DNA from: Tethya wilhelma
Taxonomy: Eukaryota > Porifera > Demospongiae > Tethyida > Tethyidae
Assembly: GCA_964030475.1 (NCBI GenBank)
Contig: CAXIPT010000010.1
Span: 2,435,234-2,499,233 of the forward strand
DNA: 64,000 bases
Direction: 5' to 3'
Part shown: piece by piece, positions 1 through 14,700 of the stretch
Layout: each line of letters starts with the position of its first letter
Numbering within the stretch: position 1 is the stretch's first letter
Made by a program: the position numbers and the translations under genes
Notes under the pieces: model-generated
The model's database searches: none
What the model was told of the DNA's origin: nothing
What the model saw: the letters and a program-made list of their open reading frames with translations, nothing else

Positions 1-1819
1 CAGCAACAGAGGGTGACTGATGAGTTGAACTCTCTTCATTTGTCATCGCAAAATCAGAACAAAAACTTTGCTTCTCTTGACTGTGGTGCAAAGGTCATTG
101 AGACAAATCCAGGAGCCCAAGTACGTATATTCGAACACAATCACTATTATCATACCTTCACACTGTCACACCATCACACCCTCACATCCTCACATATTCA
201 CACACTCACACTCACACCCTCAAACCCTCATACCCTCACATTGTCACACCCTCACACCATCACACCCTCACATATTCACGCACTCACACTCACACCCTCA
301 AACCCTCATACCCTCACATTGTCACACCCTCATATCCTCACACCATCACACCCTCACAGAATCCCAGCTCCATTCTGGACGAGAACAAAGACAAGTATAT
401 GATCAACACATGTTCCTCAAAGATCTGGTTCATCGTCCAGCTATGTGAGATGGTTTCAGTGAGGACTCTGGAGATAGCGTCCTTCGAGCTGTTTTCTTCT
501 ACTCCTCAGAGCTTTATCGTCTACTGCGCTGAAAGGTGGGTGGAGTTTGTGGGTGTAGCTTGGATGATGTAATGAATGAATTTGTGTATTCTATTCCCAA
601 TCCAGGTATCCGACTGATAATTGGTTCCAACTTGGGACATTTCTTGCACGCAATGAACGAAGTGTACAAAGCTTTCCTCTCATCATGGATGAGAATGTGT
701 ACGCCAATTACATCAAGGTTGGTCAGGGAATTCCCCTTTATAATCTAATATCCATGACATCATACTTTCTTACTTTAACCTCTTTCACTTTTTATTTTAA
801 CCCTTTCCATTCCACAACAGGTGGAGATGGTGAGTCACTACGGCGACGAGCGTTACTGCCCCCTGAGTTTATTCCGGGTGTTGGGTGCCTCTATGATAGA
901 GGTGTATGAGGAGAGTGAGCAGAACACCCACTCATCAGGGAGTCCAATATCCCCCAGCCTAGTGCTACCCCCCAGTGAGGGGTTCGGTGAAGGTGAGTCA
1001 ATACCCCCTGTGTGAAACATAAAATGTGTAGCTGGTAAATTTGGCAGGCTTAAAATTTGGCGAATTCTCATTTTAGCATGATTGGCGATTTTAATTTTGC
1101 TGATTTAGCTCCGCACGCTGCATTGTTTATATGCGCATGCATGCATATAAAACTGTTTGGCGATTTGAAAAATAATTCACCAATTCGCCAAATTTAATTG
1201 TCGCCAAATTTTCCTGCTATACCATACTGTACGTTATTTTGCAAGTATATAATCCTGACGACCTTTACCATATTTTGTGAAGCCAGCTGCCAGTTTTCAG
1301 TAACCCGATACATTATCTGTATCAATTGTTTAATCCATTAGCGGCATAATCGCAACCCATTGTGTGTTTACATAAAACATGAGGTATCTTTTTCTCTTAG
1401 CTTTTGTTGCGTTTACCATGCACCGAGTGGCTAATCAAAAACAGCCGCTCGCTGACACTAAACAGACGCTCTCCCATTCAACACATGTCATCCCATTTAC
1501 AAACCACATCAAAAGCACCGCATGTTATCAAACAACCCATTGTGGGGCATCCACGCCGACCACAGCGTTGCTATGCAGGGGGTCTTCATCACCTTGTTGG
1601 GAGGCGGGATTAGATACCGGGCATACCTCAGACACGCCACACATCTAGCGTTTGTGAGTGATGTATTGTTCTTGAAGGAGCTCTGTTCCTGTGTGATAAC
1701 AAGGTCTGACCTCTTATGGGAGACATCGTAGCTAGCTAGGTCCTTGTGTGTGTGTTGGGAAAGGATTTGTAGCGTCTGATGAAGACCGTATGTGTGTTTG
1801 TGTGTGTGTGTGTGTGTTT

Positions 1820-1857
<38 letters not shown>

Positions 1858-2183
1858 ATTGGGTAAGGATTTGTAGCGTCTGATGAAGACCGTATGTGTG
1901 TTTGTGTGTGTGTGTATTTGATGTAGTAAGGATGCTGTGAATTCAATATACAATTTCAGAGTTCCATTAAAGAATTTTTTTTGTCAGTCAATGAAAAGTT
2001 CCAACATATACACATGACTTTCTCTTGAACTGGATTAAAGAATATTTTGAAAATTTCTGCATGCAGAATTGAAGTCAATTTATGACTGTTAGTGCTGCTT
2101 GTGTGTTAGTATCTTTGTACACTTTTTTGTCCGTGATTGTTAAGTACCTGTTACAAGTGTGTGTGTGTGTGTGTGTGTGTGTT

Positions 2184-2215
<32 letters not shown>

Positions 2216-4026
2216 AGTGTGAGTGTGCGTGCCCTGAGAACCTTACCTTATGTTTGCCCACATTCTAGTTTGTAATTAGTTCACTCAATTTGTCCTACAA
2301 ATGATTGCTAAGATGAAGAATCACTTAATAGTCGTTAATTCGGCATTGTGAGTTGCAGCTGGCCATGAATTGGGCAGGCGTGTAATTGAATCAATGTGTG
2401 ATAAACATACATACATACATACATACATGTAACATGTCGTGTGTTAATTCCACATGTACATGCATGTACAGTACTTTATACATAATTGCATATGCCTGTA
2501 TGTATGTGCATGTGTTTGGGTGATTTTTATAAACTGCATCCCATAGTTCAAAAGATCAAGAGTGAGATAAAGAGAGAGGGCACACTTGTTTCTAATTAGT
2601 GAAGCAAATTGATGACAGCTGGTGCAAAGCATAACACAGGCACAACTCTTTCCAGTGTGGCAAGTCTTTCTCACAATGATTTAGTCTGGTAGTCTCTGTG
2701 GTTAGTTTGGAGTGGCTAGTTATATCAAATTATTAACAATGATGTCATTTCCGACCAATCAGGTGCTAGTTTGGGGTATAGATTTGTTTGAACGGCTGTG
2801 GAAAAGTAACTCAAGTGGAACGGTTTTGTGTAAGAGTCAGACTCCCGTCCTTTGTGTATCCAATAGCAACAATTAGTGATCAATATCGTGTGAAGAGGCT
2901 CTCAAGAGTATTTTTGTATTTGGCACTAATTTGAAATTAACTACAGTTTAATAGTCTTATCCCATTGGTTGTTTAACTCGTACTAGTACCTCTATGATAT
3001 AATGTCTATACTTCCTCAATTGGCTATATACCACGTGGTGCATATAATGTATACGTATCTGTGGTGCATACAATGTAGTGTATCCTTATCATGCGTCGTT
3101 TATCTCGTTTATAAACTTAAATATCTATTTATAAACTGTGGTCAGACTCTATTTAATAATGGTGAGTTACATATAATGGGATGGACAGAGACAACATACA
3201 TACATACTTCCAGCTCTGTCTGAGCTAACTTTAGCACACATGTGTGTGTTCGAATCTCTCCAATGAGAGTCAAGGTTTACAAACAGAGGCTGGTATTGGC
3301 TTACATTAGCTGCATAGCAACAGACCTCCAGCAGACAACAAGTCATTGGATAATGTAAATAGAAACCACAAAGAGCCGCACAGCTGCCCGTAGACTTGAG
3401 GACATGATACATTCCTTCCAACGTTCCAGATCTATAACGATGGGCATACGGAACAGACACACACACACACACACACACACGCTAATGCTATAAAGCTGTA
3501 TCAGTTTGTGTGTAGCTCGTACATCTACCAATTGTCAGATGACATTCTGCACCATGTGTGTGTGTAAGTTCAGCTAAGATATTTGACTATGATGTCATAC
3601 TATATTCCCCCCTCCTCCCCACGCTCCCAATGATCCCCCTATCCAAGTGTCCCTTGGCAGACTAGTGTCTCTTGCTGACCTAGCACTGTCTCCTCTCACC
3701 AGCTGTCCAAAGGCCGTCCGTCAAAACAGCTGTATCGTGTTCCAAGAATGAGTGTTGTAAAAGTAACTTCATACGTCTGTGTGCAAGCTCATGAATATAG
3801 TCATGATTGCTCAGACCTTCAGGCATAACTTGATATTCTAATAGGCCGTAAAGATTAGTGTTTCCGTGTGTATTATATCTAGTAAGAATTCTTACATAAT
3901 TCTATAATTTGTTGTGTTCAAGTGATTGTGGTCTTGTGAATAATTCATTAGTCAACTTAACGACAAATGGAATTTTATTTTCCTTGTATGCAACTGTCCA
4001 GCTGTACAATACACGGCCCTTATGAT

Positions 4027-4061
<35 letters not shown>

Positions 4062-7000
4062 GTAGCACACAACACAGGTGTTCTCTCTTATAATTCACTT
4101 GCATACTTCCGCACACACAAAATAAGATTTGAACTGAAGCACAGCACAGATCAAACACCAGAGAGTGGAGTAAACTGTTCCTTTTTGTTTCCTCCATAAT
4201 CCTCTCAGCTTCAGTGCAACAACAGCTCCAGGGCATATCCTAGTAATACAGGGCAGCTGGGAATGAACACCTTGATGGATATCTAGTTGTTAATTTCCAC
4301 ACTACATCTCCAGCTGTGACCACAACCACTGCAGCTGCCTGGGTTTGGGGAATGAATTCACCCCCATGGCTACAGCTATAGGTGCTTCCCTGTGGCCTGG
4401 GTTTGAAGCCTGNTTATTTCTATAAATAGTAACCTATTGTTCATGCACAAAAGACCATCCAGCTGGGTTCACCTGCAGTCTCTTGTCTCAAGGGAAAGAA
4501 TGCATCAAGCTTGCTGCTCTCTGCGTTTCTCACCACCTCCCTCTACCCCATGCAGAGTTGGGGGCCTGAGGGGTACACACACATGTGTTCTCTGGGTTGT
4601 GAATATCAGTCGGTGCATCTCTGGCACTCGTGAATAATAATCTCTGTGGTTTGAATAATCTTGCAATTAATCATTGCAGTCATGTTTTTTTTTTAAAAAG
4701 ATTTTGGCTGTTTTATTAGAGTTTTTTGTGTTGAATGTTAGCACTTGATCAATCAGTGGACTATGGAAGCAAGCATTATGGGCTTGACAAGAACGTATTA
4801 AGCTCCTATCTGTTTTTGATGAAGGCAGTATGATCTGTGATAGTCTGCTAGTCTGTAGACAAACTGTCTCTCTGTCCTATGTAATTTACATTGTCCCTTA
4901 AACAAGCTCAAACCAATCACTCCAGATGCAGTTCATAGTAATGATAGAGTAGGACTCAGGATGTGGTAGAAGTGTTCTTCCTCAAATGGTGACAACTTCT
5001 CTCCCTTACAACACACAATGACAGCACACATCTGATCTAGGTGGTTGTACACCCTCTCCCTTACACAAACACTGCTACCACCATTACACACTGCAACACC
5101 TGTTCTTTGCAATTTGTCTCTTATGACAATGGACCAAAGTTTATATACTACATGTTGGCATTGTGTTCAGCATAGTCTTCTTTCTCCCTTGAGGGCTGTG
5201 TTATCAGCACTGTAGTTCAAACTAGGAAAGAATTGTGTGCCTACTTTTGTGAGTTTTTGCCCAGGCGGTGACTTTAACGAGATTCATGAATCATGGGTAC
5301 ACTTATAAACTGTTGCAGCTGCCATCGGGCTATGAATATCATTAATATTGAGCGCCACTGTATGTGGAAGTACATGTGCCTCTATACAGTGGGCCTGCTG
5401 CTAAGGAGAGTGAGGAGTGAGTGAGTGAGTGAGTGGCCTTTGTATTGTCAAAGGAGTTGTGTTTTATTCGTTTATCTACACAATGACAGCACTTTATATA
5501 TATATACTTCACTGTTTAGTGTACATGTATTGCTCAATAGTGGTGCAGGTGTACTGCATCTATGTGTACAGTAAATTCCTTAAGCTATAACAGATGCTTG
5601 CTCTGAGGGTGGACAGCTGTAAATTGTATGGCAGCTGGATAATGACTGGGTGCAGTAATTGTCTTTAAGATACCAAACCAAAAGTAACTAAAGTCTATTT
5701 ATCTTCTATAACACACACTTTTTTAGATGAGGTGTTCTGGGAGATACCTGGTGGAACAGATGAAGAAAAGAATGGGACACTTCTTCACCGAGCCAAAGGT
5801 ACATTTGTGTATCCAGGACCTTGCATTTCTTGTTACTCACTTGCATCTGTTAGTATAGTATGGTGGATCTCCCTATGCTAACCATGTTGGCACAACAGGC
5901 CGACCACAAAACATAACCACCACTTGAATCTCCACACACAACAGACCTGACCAATGTTGGCACATAGATACCTTGTCAGTGAAACTATCTGGCAACCAGT
6001 AGCTCACAGACGCTGCAGTCTGTACCACACACACATACAAACATACGTACATGCATACACATATGGACGAGTCCATTTTAAACAGCTGTGCAGAATTGAA
6101 CGAGTGTAGGAGATATACAATGTGCACTTTCAATTGAAGTTAGAAGTTGGGTGGGTGATGTGTTTCAAGGCTTGGGCTGGGCAGGACGTAACAATTTCCC
6201 CTACAAAGGGTGTACTTGGCCTTCTTTGGAGAAACGCCAACTGTTGTGTCTCTCTAACTGACCGCAAATTGTACACGTGTGTGTTCCCGCCAAAGGCAGG
6301 AATGCTCTGCCAACGCACACACACATACGGACACACGTATGTTAGCCTAACGCTAGCTTGCTTGTACTCTCTTTAGTGACATCATTGTAATATCGATGAG
6401 CATAATAATTATACTCCTTCAAACGATTTTTAAGTTGGAGTTACATATTTTGTGTGTATGGGCAGTTTCCTCTCAGCATTGGGTGCTTACGTATGTGTGT
6501 ATGTGCGCGCCAATGGTGCTGTGCATTTGTTTGTAGTGCCATGATTGATGGAGGCACACCTTTGTCTGATGGGACACTCAGCTGCCCTGAGTGGGTTAGC
6601 CAGGTGTAGTTAATGAGAGCAAGTAAAAAGTTGATGGTTGACATTTGGAAGCTTTTTTTTTTACTCGAGTGATGGTTTCCATTTCATAATGTGTTTGATT
6701 ATAGTGGAAATGTTTGGTGTATGCAACACACTTATACACACACACACATGCACAGATGCTGTTCTTCGTGTTATCAATAAATTCTTTCAATCTGATGAGG
6801 AGAACCAAGATGAAAATGGCCAGTTGTCCTCAGCTACCAGCGATGATGCCAATGTCACCAATACGACTAATACAAGTGTACCTGTGACAAGTGGAGGGAG
6901 TAAGGAGTGTGGCCATGGTGAGGAGGGATGTGTGAAGGATGATGAGTCAGATTCAAATGAAGTCGAGAGTCATGACAGAAGTTCGGAGGAGTTAAACACA

Positions 7001-7545
7001 AGGTAAGAATACACCCTCGTCTCTTAAACATGCTGGTTATTAATATGCTGATCCCAATCCATGCTAAGTACTAGTGTGATTTATTTTGATAAAAATTATC
7101 AATATTCACTGCTAAAATGAGTGAGTTTGTATGACAATAAAAACCAAATATCACAAAATTTATAAGTATCACTCGATATGATAAACAGCTTGAGTATATT
7201 TGCTACAAATAGTCAATTAGGGTTCACTTTTTGCAAACAACAATCCATAAATAAAAATTATACAGATTAGGGTAGTTAGTTTGTGAAGGAATATTGCTGC
7301 TGCACCACCATTGTAAACTTCACTAGATGATCGTTTAGTTCTCATTGCAAAGACCAGAGGCCGGGAAAAGAAGGGGGGCAAGGGAGGTGTGTTCATGTGT
7401 GTGAAGATTCACATCCAAGATAAAAAAAAGTCTTCCAGACATGTTTATCTCTTTGCTCAATTGTGGTGGTTGTGACTAGAGGGGTGTGGACTGGATCAAC
7501 AGCATTTCTTTCTCAAACCACTTCAGCACATTCTTTGTTTCCTTC

Positions 7546-7579
<34 letters not shown>

Positions 7580-10500
7580 ACTTTAAAACTTCATGCTCTT
7601 GAGCATGGCAGCTGCACTGGTGACTTGTGAATCCTGAGATAAGAAAGAATGAGGATGTACAGATGAATATTCTGCCCACAGCCATAGATTTATTATCTCC
7701 ATGAATTTAGTTATGATACCAACCGCCACCACCAGTAATGAATAATGCAAAATTTGACCACATTATTAATATTCATTGCCAGGAATGCAAACAAAGTGCA
7801 AATGCTCAATGAACTCGATCTGGGAGTTGCTGCATCCCCCTAAGGCACAGGTGTGCAGCTAAGACACCACCAGGCAGAGCACCCATGCAGAGATGGCGAC
7901 AGGAAAGGGATTTAATGGAAATCATGCTCTGTTGCAGTCCAATGTCAGTGGAATGCACAAGTGTTTATACGGTAGGGGGGCTGGCTAATGGCATTCAGCG
8001 GTGATAATTAGCTACAGCTGTGTAATAGCTCAGTGGTAAAGACTTACGTTATTGCGACTCGAGCTGAGAATACTTTCCAGGTAGGCAATGTAGGCGATGC
8101 TTTCTTCAACGAGTGCAAGCTGTAAGAATTAAGAGATGGAAGAGTAAACCTTTGATCAAAATAGCTTTGTGAATGTTGTAGTCAAGATTTCAAGCATAAC
8201 TCAGTGTGTGTATCAGAGATCAGATTACTTACTTCTGAAGTGTCTTCTTGGTGTCTTGCATTGGGTAGGAGATTTTTCAGTTGAGCTAGACAGTCAGACT
8301 TAGAAGCACACTTGGCCATTGCTTTGAAGCTAGTCTTCACTGGAGAAACAATCTGCCTCTTGTAAATGCCTCCTTCATTTGGAGCACGGAGAGATTGCGA
8401 ACCTAAAGTACGAATAAGAAGATCGAGCTGTTAAATTCCAGTAGAATCATGCAGCATTGCATGTAGCTGCACTATTGGTAATCTGTATAGGCAGACAGAG
8501 GCTTGCAAAACTTACTTGATGTGCTAGTCTTGGATTTGGGACTGCTAGGACGAGACATACTTGTACAGGATCGAGTCATTTTTCTTCTTTTAAAAAGTTT
8601 GTCAGCAAAACAATCCACGCACCAAAGTTCCTTTAGAAATGTCAGATCTGTGCAACTAGAAACTCTTTGTGCACTTGGCTGCTTTTGTAGGCTAACGATG
8701 TTCAAGTACCCACGCACGGTGTGTATTATTTATACGGCTTTCCTCGGAGACAACTTGACTGAGCATCCGTCTGGCGGTTAGGAAGCCCACGCTTGCCCGC
8801 GAAATCACTTCCGGATGCCAACAACTGGTGATGGAATTCCTTGTCCAAAGCTAATCACAGTATTGTTACTGCACGTGTGCTCTTCCTTTGTGACAATGCA
8901 AGCTGTTAGAGAACTCCTGGCACACATATACTGTCCCAGTAGAAAATCTGGCACTTTTTTCCTTTGCTGTCTACGGTACCAATTGCTATCTATCATGCTG
9001 TATTAAAGTGTTTTTTTTTATGCACTAATTGCTTCAATGCACGTGCTTGCACATAGATGCACACACACACGATAACACTTTGAGGGGGAGACTGTTGTCC
9101 AACACTTCATTACTTGCTTGTGGCCTTCCAAATGACCGACCATGAGAAGCATACTCATACCACACATGCATATATGTCAGTTCATGCCGACAATTATCAT
9201 GTGTTGATTGGAAGGTGCTTATCGTCTTGCATAGCGGGGCTAGCTGAAGAGCATACACACTGGCTGTGTTTACATCCTTGTTGAGCTGTGTTGGTTAAAC
9301 ATTGAGATGCCATTTTAGAGAACTGTTTTGTAGGCAGTGTGTCACTGTGTGTGTGTGTGTGAGGGTCGTACATACACACACAAAATAATATTATGCAAGC
9401 GTCTACTTTATACAGAGTCTACTCTCGTAGTGTGACCATAATAGACCATTTCATGAATAATTCATGATGGACATCTGTTGAATAAGTCATGGTTCTAATC
9501 ACGCAAAGATCAACCAAAGCATCTTGACACGATAATACTATAGGATGCAACATTTGTATGCCAATGTATGTTACGTACCCACATTTTCAACCACTGGTTA
9601 TGATGCAATTAAGGCCATATCTCAGTCTAGGAAGGTTGTATGTAATGGAGATTGGTACCATTGTGATCAGCATGAAGAGATCTTACTACAGGATTAAATT
9701 TTGACCAAAATCATCAAAAATCATGGAATATAGCCTTTGGTCCAGTGCGATTTATTGACAAAAATGGCCATTTTTCAATTTTCAAAATAAACTATACTAT
9801 TTGAAAGATCTTTTCAAGTTGTGCTAATTACAATTGTGTAAGTTCCTGCTCAATACGAGGTTCCTAGACTGAGATAGAGATATGCAAATTTAAAGTTTGC
9901 AAAGTATCCAATTCAAAGTACAGTATACTAAAATAAGATTTAGGTATCTCAGTCTAGGAAGGTTGTTGGTATCATTGCGATCAGCTCAAAGAGATCTTTC
10001 AAATGATATCTATTTTATTATAGGTTTGATTTTGACCCAAAATCACAAAAAAGCGTGGATTTTATCAAATTTTGTCATTTTAGCTTCTGACTCATAACCT
10101 AATAAAATAGATATCATATGAAAGCTCTCCTCACACTGATCGCAATGGTGCAAATCCTAGCATCAGATGACCAACCATCACCATGTTTTAGTAGAGAATA
10201 TATATGCACCTAACTGCCTCTCATTGTTCACAATTGTGCATGGTAAGTGCAAAGTTTAAATGCTTTAACTGTCATTAGTAGTTGGCGAGCAAAACTGCCA
10301 AGGGTTGGACCCGGTCCCGTGTGAGCTAGTGAGCGAAGTTTGAACATCCTTTTTTTAATCCTTTACACTGTGTGAATACGGCAAGCAGCTATAGCTAACA
10401 CGTGTATTCTACCTGCGTATATGTATGTGTGTGTGTATGTGTGTGAGGTTGTTATGTTTTAATGAAGTGTTGATGAGAGAGTGCGGTCAAGGCTGTGTTG

Positions 10501-10619
10501 TGTTCCGATGGAATTTGGCTGCTTCTTCTGCTCGGTATTTGGCCACTGACATGAACTCTTGGTTAATGTTTGATAGTTGAGGTGCTTAGGATCTCATCTC
10601 TGTTGTCAAAACACCATTT

Positions 10620-10683
<64 letters not shown>

Positions 10684-11724
10684 CATGTGGTTGCTGAGCA
10701 TATGTTTTCTCATGTTTACATGCAAATACATACGCTATGGTTGGTGTGAAGGTTCACTCGCTAGTTTGATCTTTCCCAATCCAAAAGCTAATGGAATCCA
10801 TTCTCATGCTTCCCCCCACCCCTCTATTCTGCACACCGAAGGTCTTAATGTAGCAAAAGCTTCAAGGCATAAAGTTTGTATACCTAAGTGTCGATATCAC
10901 TTACACAAAGTAAAGCCTTTGCTTCCTGAACTTCTATTTTCACTGCCTGGCATACAATATACAGTGATTAAGTTACTGAATGGAAGAAGTAATGAACTTT
11001 GTAACGATTGTCACCCTGAATCTAGAAGCATTTGAAGAGCAGGAACAACCGTCACGATGAGGTGAATAAGAAGCCTTCGTTGATAATTCTCTGACTTGGC
11101 AGTACACCTGCTGATCACTCAACCATACTTATTGAATGCCTACTTGTGTATGTAAGACCACCCTGCAGCTGCCCTTGATTGCTTACTTGAAAACCACAAA
11201 GAGGGATTTCAAGTTTGTGAATCCATAGTGTTATGATTGATTGAGTGAAGAAAACTTGGCATCGCTGCTTCTCTGCACCTGGTTCTAAATCACTGCTTCT
11301 CGAAGAATTTTCTTAGTACCAAGCGAACCATTACCATGTCACACAGATTTATCATGTTGTGTTATATATATTGGCATACTCTTCTAATAGCAAGATAAGA
11401 AGCCTTCGTATTGAATCCAAACTTCTCTGTTCTTGCTTAGAGATGAATCAACAAAGGACCCATTGATTCTTTACACCTGCCTTCAATAGTGCAATTGTAG
11501 GGCAGCTTATAGAAACCTCAATACTAGAATTTCCTCATGAGCAGGCAAAAAGACTTTTGGCCTTACAAGTCTGTGCATGTGTGTAATTAGCCCAAGGGTA
11601 TATAGTCTGTTGGTACAGCTGTCTTGAATTAATGGAACAGGTGTAATCTGATTATAGATGAAAAGGCATTCTATTATCTCTCAGTGTGTGTGGGCAGCCA
11701 ATGTAACAGAAGGACATACTAAGT

Positions 11725-11763
<39 letters not shown>

Positions 11764-14700
11764 CTGATGTAGGTAGGTCTAAACCATCCTCCTATTGAAA
11801 GTTGTGTGTAAGATAATTGGAAATTGTTTCTCAGTTAAAGCCTAAAGTAACAGCAATTCTTTCTTAAGAAATGCTCCAAGTCTCTAAGATTTCTTGATTC
11901 CAGATGTTATTAATCTGTCCTCTATGGGATTTGACATTGTGTATAATTGTATTACCAAGCTAATTGGATGTTGTAAACAGACAATTATACAAGATGTCAG
12001 CAGTGATAAACAACACCAAATACACAGACACAAACATGTGTATTTTGATCTCACTGTATGCATAGTCATGTGCTTATAAGCCCAAATTTAATCATACTTT
12101 GGTCGATTCTTTCGTCACTTGTCTTTCTAAGAAGCCTGTTGTACCCATCAAAGGACAAACAAAGGTTGCATGACGATAGGTGCAGATGTTTCGTAGCAGT
12201 GAAGATTGAAATGGCATGGCTTCTGTTAGCTTAGCAAGAACAAAGAGAATTATCGACAGAGAGGCAAATTAATCTCTCTTCTTAGCAGCACATTTAATCT
12301 TGTACAAGTAGTAGAAGCAGTATGTTAAGTTTAACCGATATGCAATCATTTGCTGAATGGGATATGTTTTAGCATCCATTTTTATGTGTTTGTTTCTCTC
12401 TCTCGTTTCACAGAGCTCAAGACAAGACAGCTGCCAGTACTGAGAGTGCTGATCTGGTAAGTCAGTGGCCATACTTGTGTGGTCCGTGCAATTAGTATGG
12501 GTCTCTTAGAAGTACAAATAAACTGCCACTATTACTACAATATAGCTACTACACAACTCCTTGTCCCTTTTACTGGGTAAGTGGATGAACAAATTCTCTC
12601 CAACCACTTTAAGCCTTGACTTACTCTCTCTCACTCTCAAGTAAATTTAAGGCGATCTGCTTGGCCTCCTCTCTGTAGCATGAGTAGTTTAATACCAATG
12701 GCATACACACACACACATACATTAAGTTCTTATTGTCTTGGCCCTTATGCTTATTTCCATTGCTATTGTGCACACATGCAGCAGTGAAAGGCGCAGGTGT
12801 TCATGTAGCTCTCTCACCACATGCACACACTCACTGCAGCTCACACACACCGCATGTGATAGAGATAGCCAGGGTATATATACGTACACTGTTAGTCAGA
12901 GACAGTGGTGAACACTGCACTAACCAAATCATTTCAACCGTGCAACACCTGCCCAAAAGGGCAGCGCTATCTCTGACCCTTATCTTTGAAAAATGGATCA
13001 TCAAATGTTCCCATCTTACCGCCTGGGTAATTGGGGTTTTGTCCGACTGCCCTCTGTTGCTATGGCAACATAGTAACATAATTATATGTCCTACTGTGAG
13101 GTCAGGGGTGTGTGTAATCCCTCATTATCATAACATGGGCACATCCCATTAAGATTATCCTTTATTGTGTGACTTCTATTAGACCAGAAAAAAACAAATA
13201 TAAGATTGGTTTCACTAAAACTATTTTAGTTATCCTGTAGTGTTTAGGTCTTAATGCATTGCTGTACTCTGTGCGCGCACGTAAACGATATCTACCTTTA
13301 AGTGGTTTTCAATCCCTTTAAATGCCCGCCTGAAACAATTGAAGCATTCTTTCAGCTTTTGTTTCTTTGGCTACGTTGATATTTGTACAACTAAGGTATC
13401 GTTGCACGTGTGTGTAGGTAAGTATGTGCATGTGTTAGTGTGGTGAATACTGATACTTCAGTAGCTAAGATTTTTGGATCCTCTTTTTCTGCTTCTGTCA
13501 AATCAGTTGCTAGTACACCTTATGTTCTCTACTATGCTATATACCACTGATAGACACATGTATGTGCTGGAGATGTTATGTAACATGGTAACGTGGCCTA
13601 CAAACCTCGCTGGTTAAAAGTATGCCTTGTTGTGCTTTAGGCAGTCTAGCTACATATAATTATTATGCAAACTTCCTTAAATTGCTTATATCTAGTTCAC
13701 CCAATTCCATAACGCACCTTTTCTGAGATTTGGGAAGCTTGGAACATTTGCAAACAGCTGTGCACACACTGTTCCCTTGCCGTGTCTTGGAGCCTGGAAG
13801 CTAAGTCTTGTTGACCGACATGTATTAATTCAATTGTTTGTTGCTTTTGATATAATGCATGCCATTGAAGAACTCAAGACCACATCAGTTGTTCAGGATC
13901 TCTGAGAATTGTTTGACCAGAAACAGGCTGTGTTGGTTACCAGAGTTAAATATCTGTCTCTGTTGGCGTCTTTGGTGAGGCTCAAAGATCTGAGTAATTA
14001 TGACCAAACCAGTTTGTTTTGTTAATCTCGGTCTTAATCAATCCATTCAGTGACCTAGACAACCAACAGGCTGTATTCAAATTAGCATCACTTTTGAGGA
14101 ACGAGTCAAATCTTATGATTATCTAGTCAGTGTCTTTTTTCAAGTGATAACTGCGTCAGAAAATACACACACACATACAAACACACACCTGCTGTTCTAT
14201 TTGTTGGTCCTGTTCACGTCACTGAACAATACTGCTGTATACATACATACATGCATACATACATACATACATACATACATACATACATACATACATACAT
14301 ACATACAGTGTGTGTGTGTGTGTGTGTTTGTGTTTGTAACCCAGCTAGCCTGCCATTGTCTTGTGGGTCTTGTTGTATTGTCACAGTCAACCCAATTAGT
14401 CAACAATGGAGTGTGTAGCTGGGTGAGATGCAGACACTGCTAACTCTCTAATTGCATGCATGCTACAGGTATATAGGGTTCTTTTGTTTGGTTGTACATG
14501 GCAACAGATGTCTCCCTATATACCTCCCTCCATCCTATATACTGTCTTCTTGTCTTCAGGTCTTCAGGTCTGAGGTGAAACATATTGCTAGGTGCACCAG
14601 CTCTTTCCAACCACTGAGGTGCACGAGTTCTTTTAGCCTCTGAGGGTGTTTTGTCTACATGTTTGTTTTAATCCCACTTTTTTCCTTGCTAAGTAAAGAA

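Larger units (their letters stand above)
993..5726. other. Large SUCO intron, no gene seen
   Basis: Non-coding by my reading. It holds a MITE-like inverted repeat (1028-1223), a GT-rich tandem duplication (1741-1910), GT and ACAT microsatellites, CA runs at 3461-3481 and 4030-4059, and a single n at 4413 that marks an unresolved base or a join. The open frames here are repeat-derived or short and resemble no family I know. Confidence 0.6.
8820..12413. other. SUCO intron remainder with MITEs, no further gene seen
   Basis: Contains two related hairpin elements (9618-9876 and about 9945-10165) and long CA repeats at 10621-10680 and about 11724-11760. The 152-codon open frame at 10577-11035 is driven by the CA repeat and looks spurious. 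Confidence 0.55.

Noticed and set aside
130..359. CRISPR-like short repeats
   Set aside because: These are degenerate minisatellite units without spacers, in a eukaryotic intron.
8020..8100. tRNA-like string TAGCTCAGTGGTAAAGA followed by GCGACTCGAGCTG
   Set aside because: Resembles A- and B-box sequence, but no acceptor stem or anticodon arm folds around it, and it overlaps an exon of the antisense HLH gene.
9034..9379. Short minus-strand frames near 9.0-9.4 kb
   Set aside because: No domain, no consistent splice partners, and they lie within repeat-rich intron.
10577..11035. 152-codon open frame through a CA repeat
   Set aside because: The Thr/His run is microsatellite-encoded, the rest has no domain, and it lies inside an intron of a well-supported gene.
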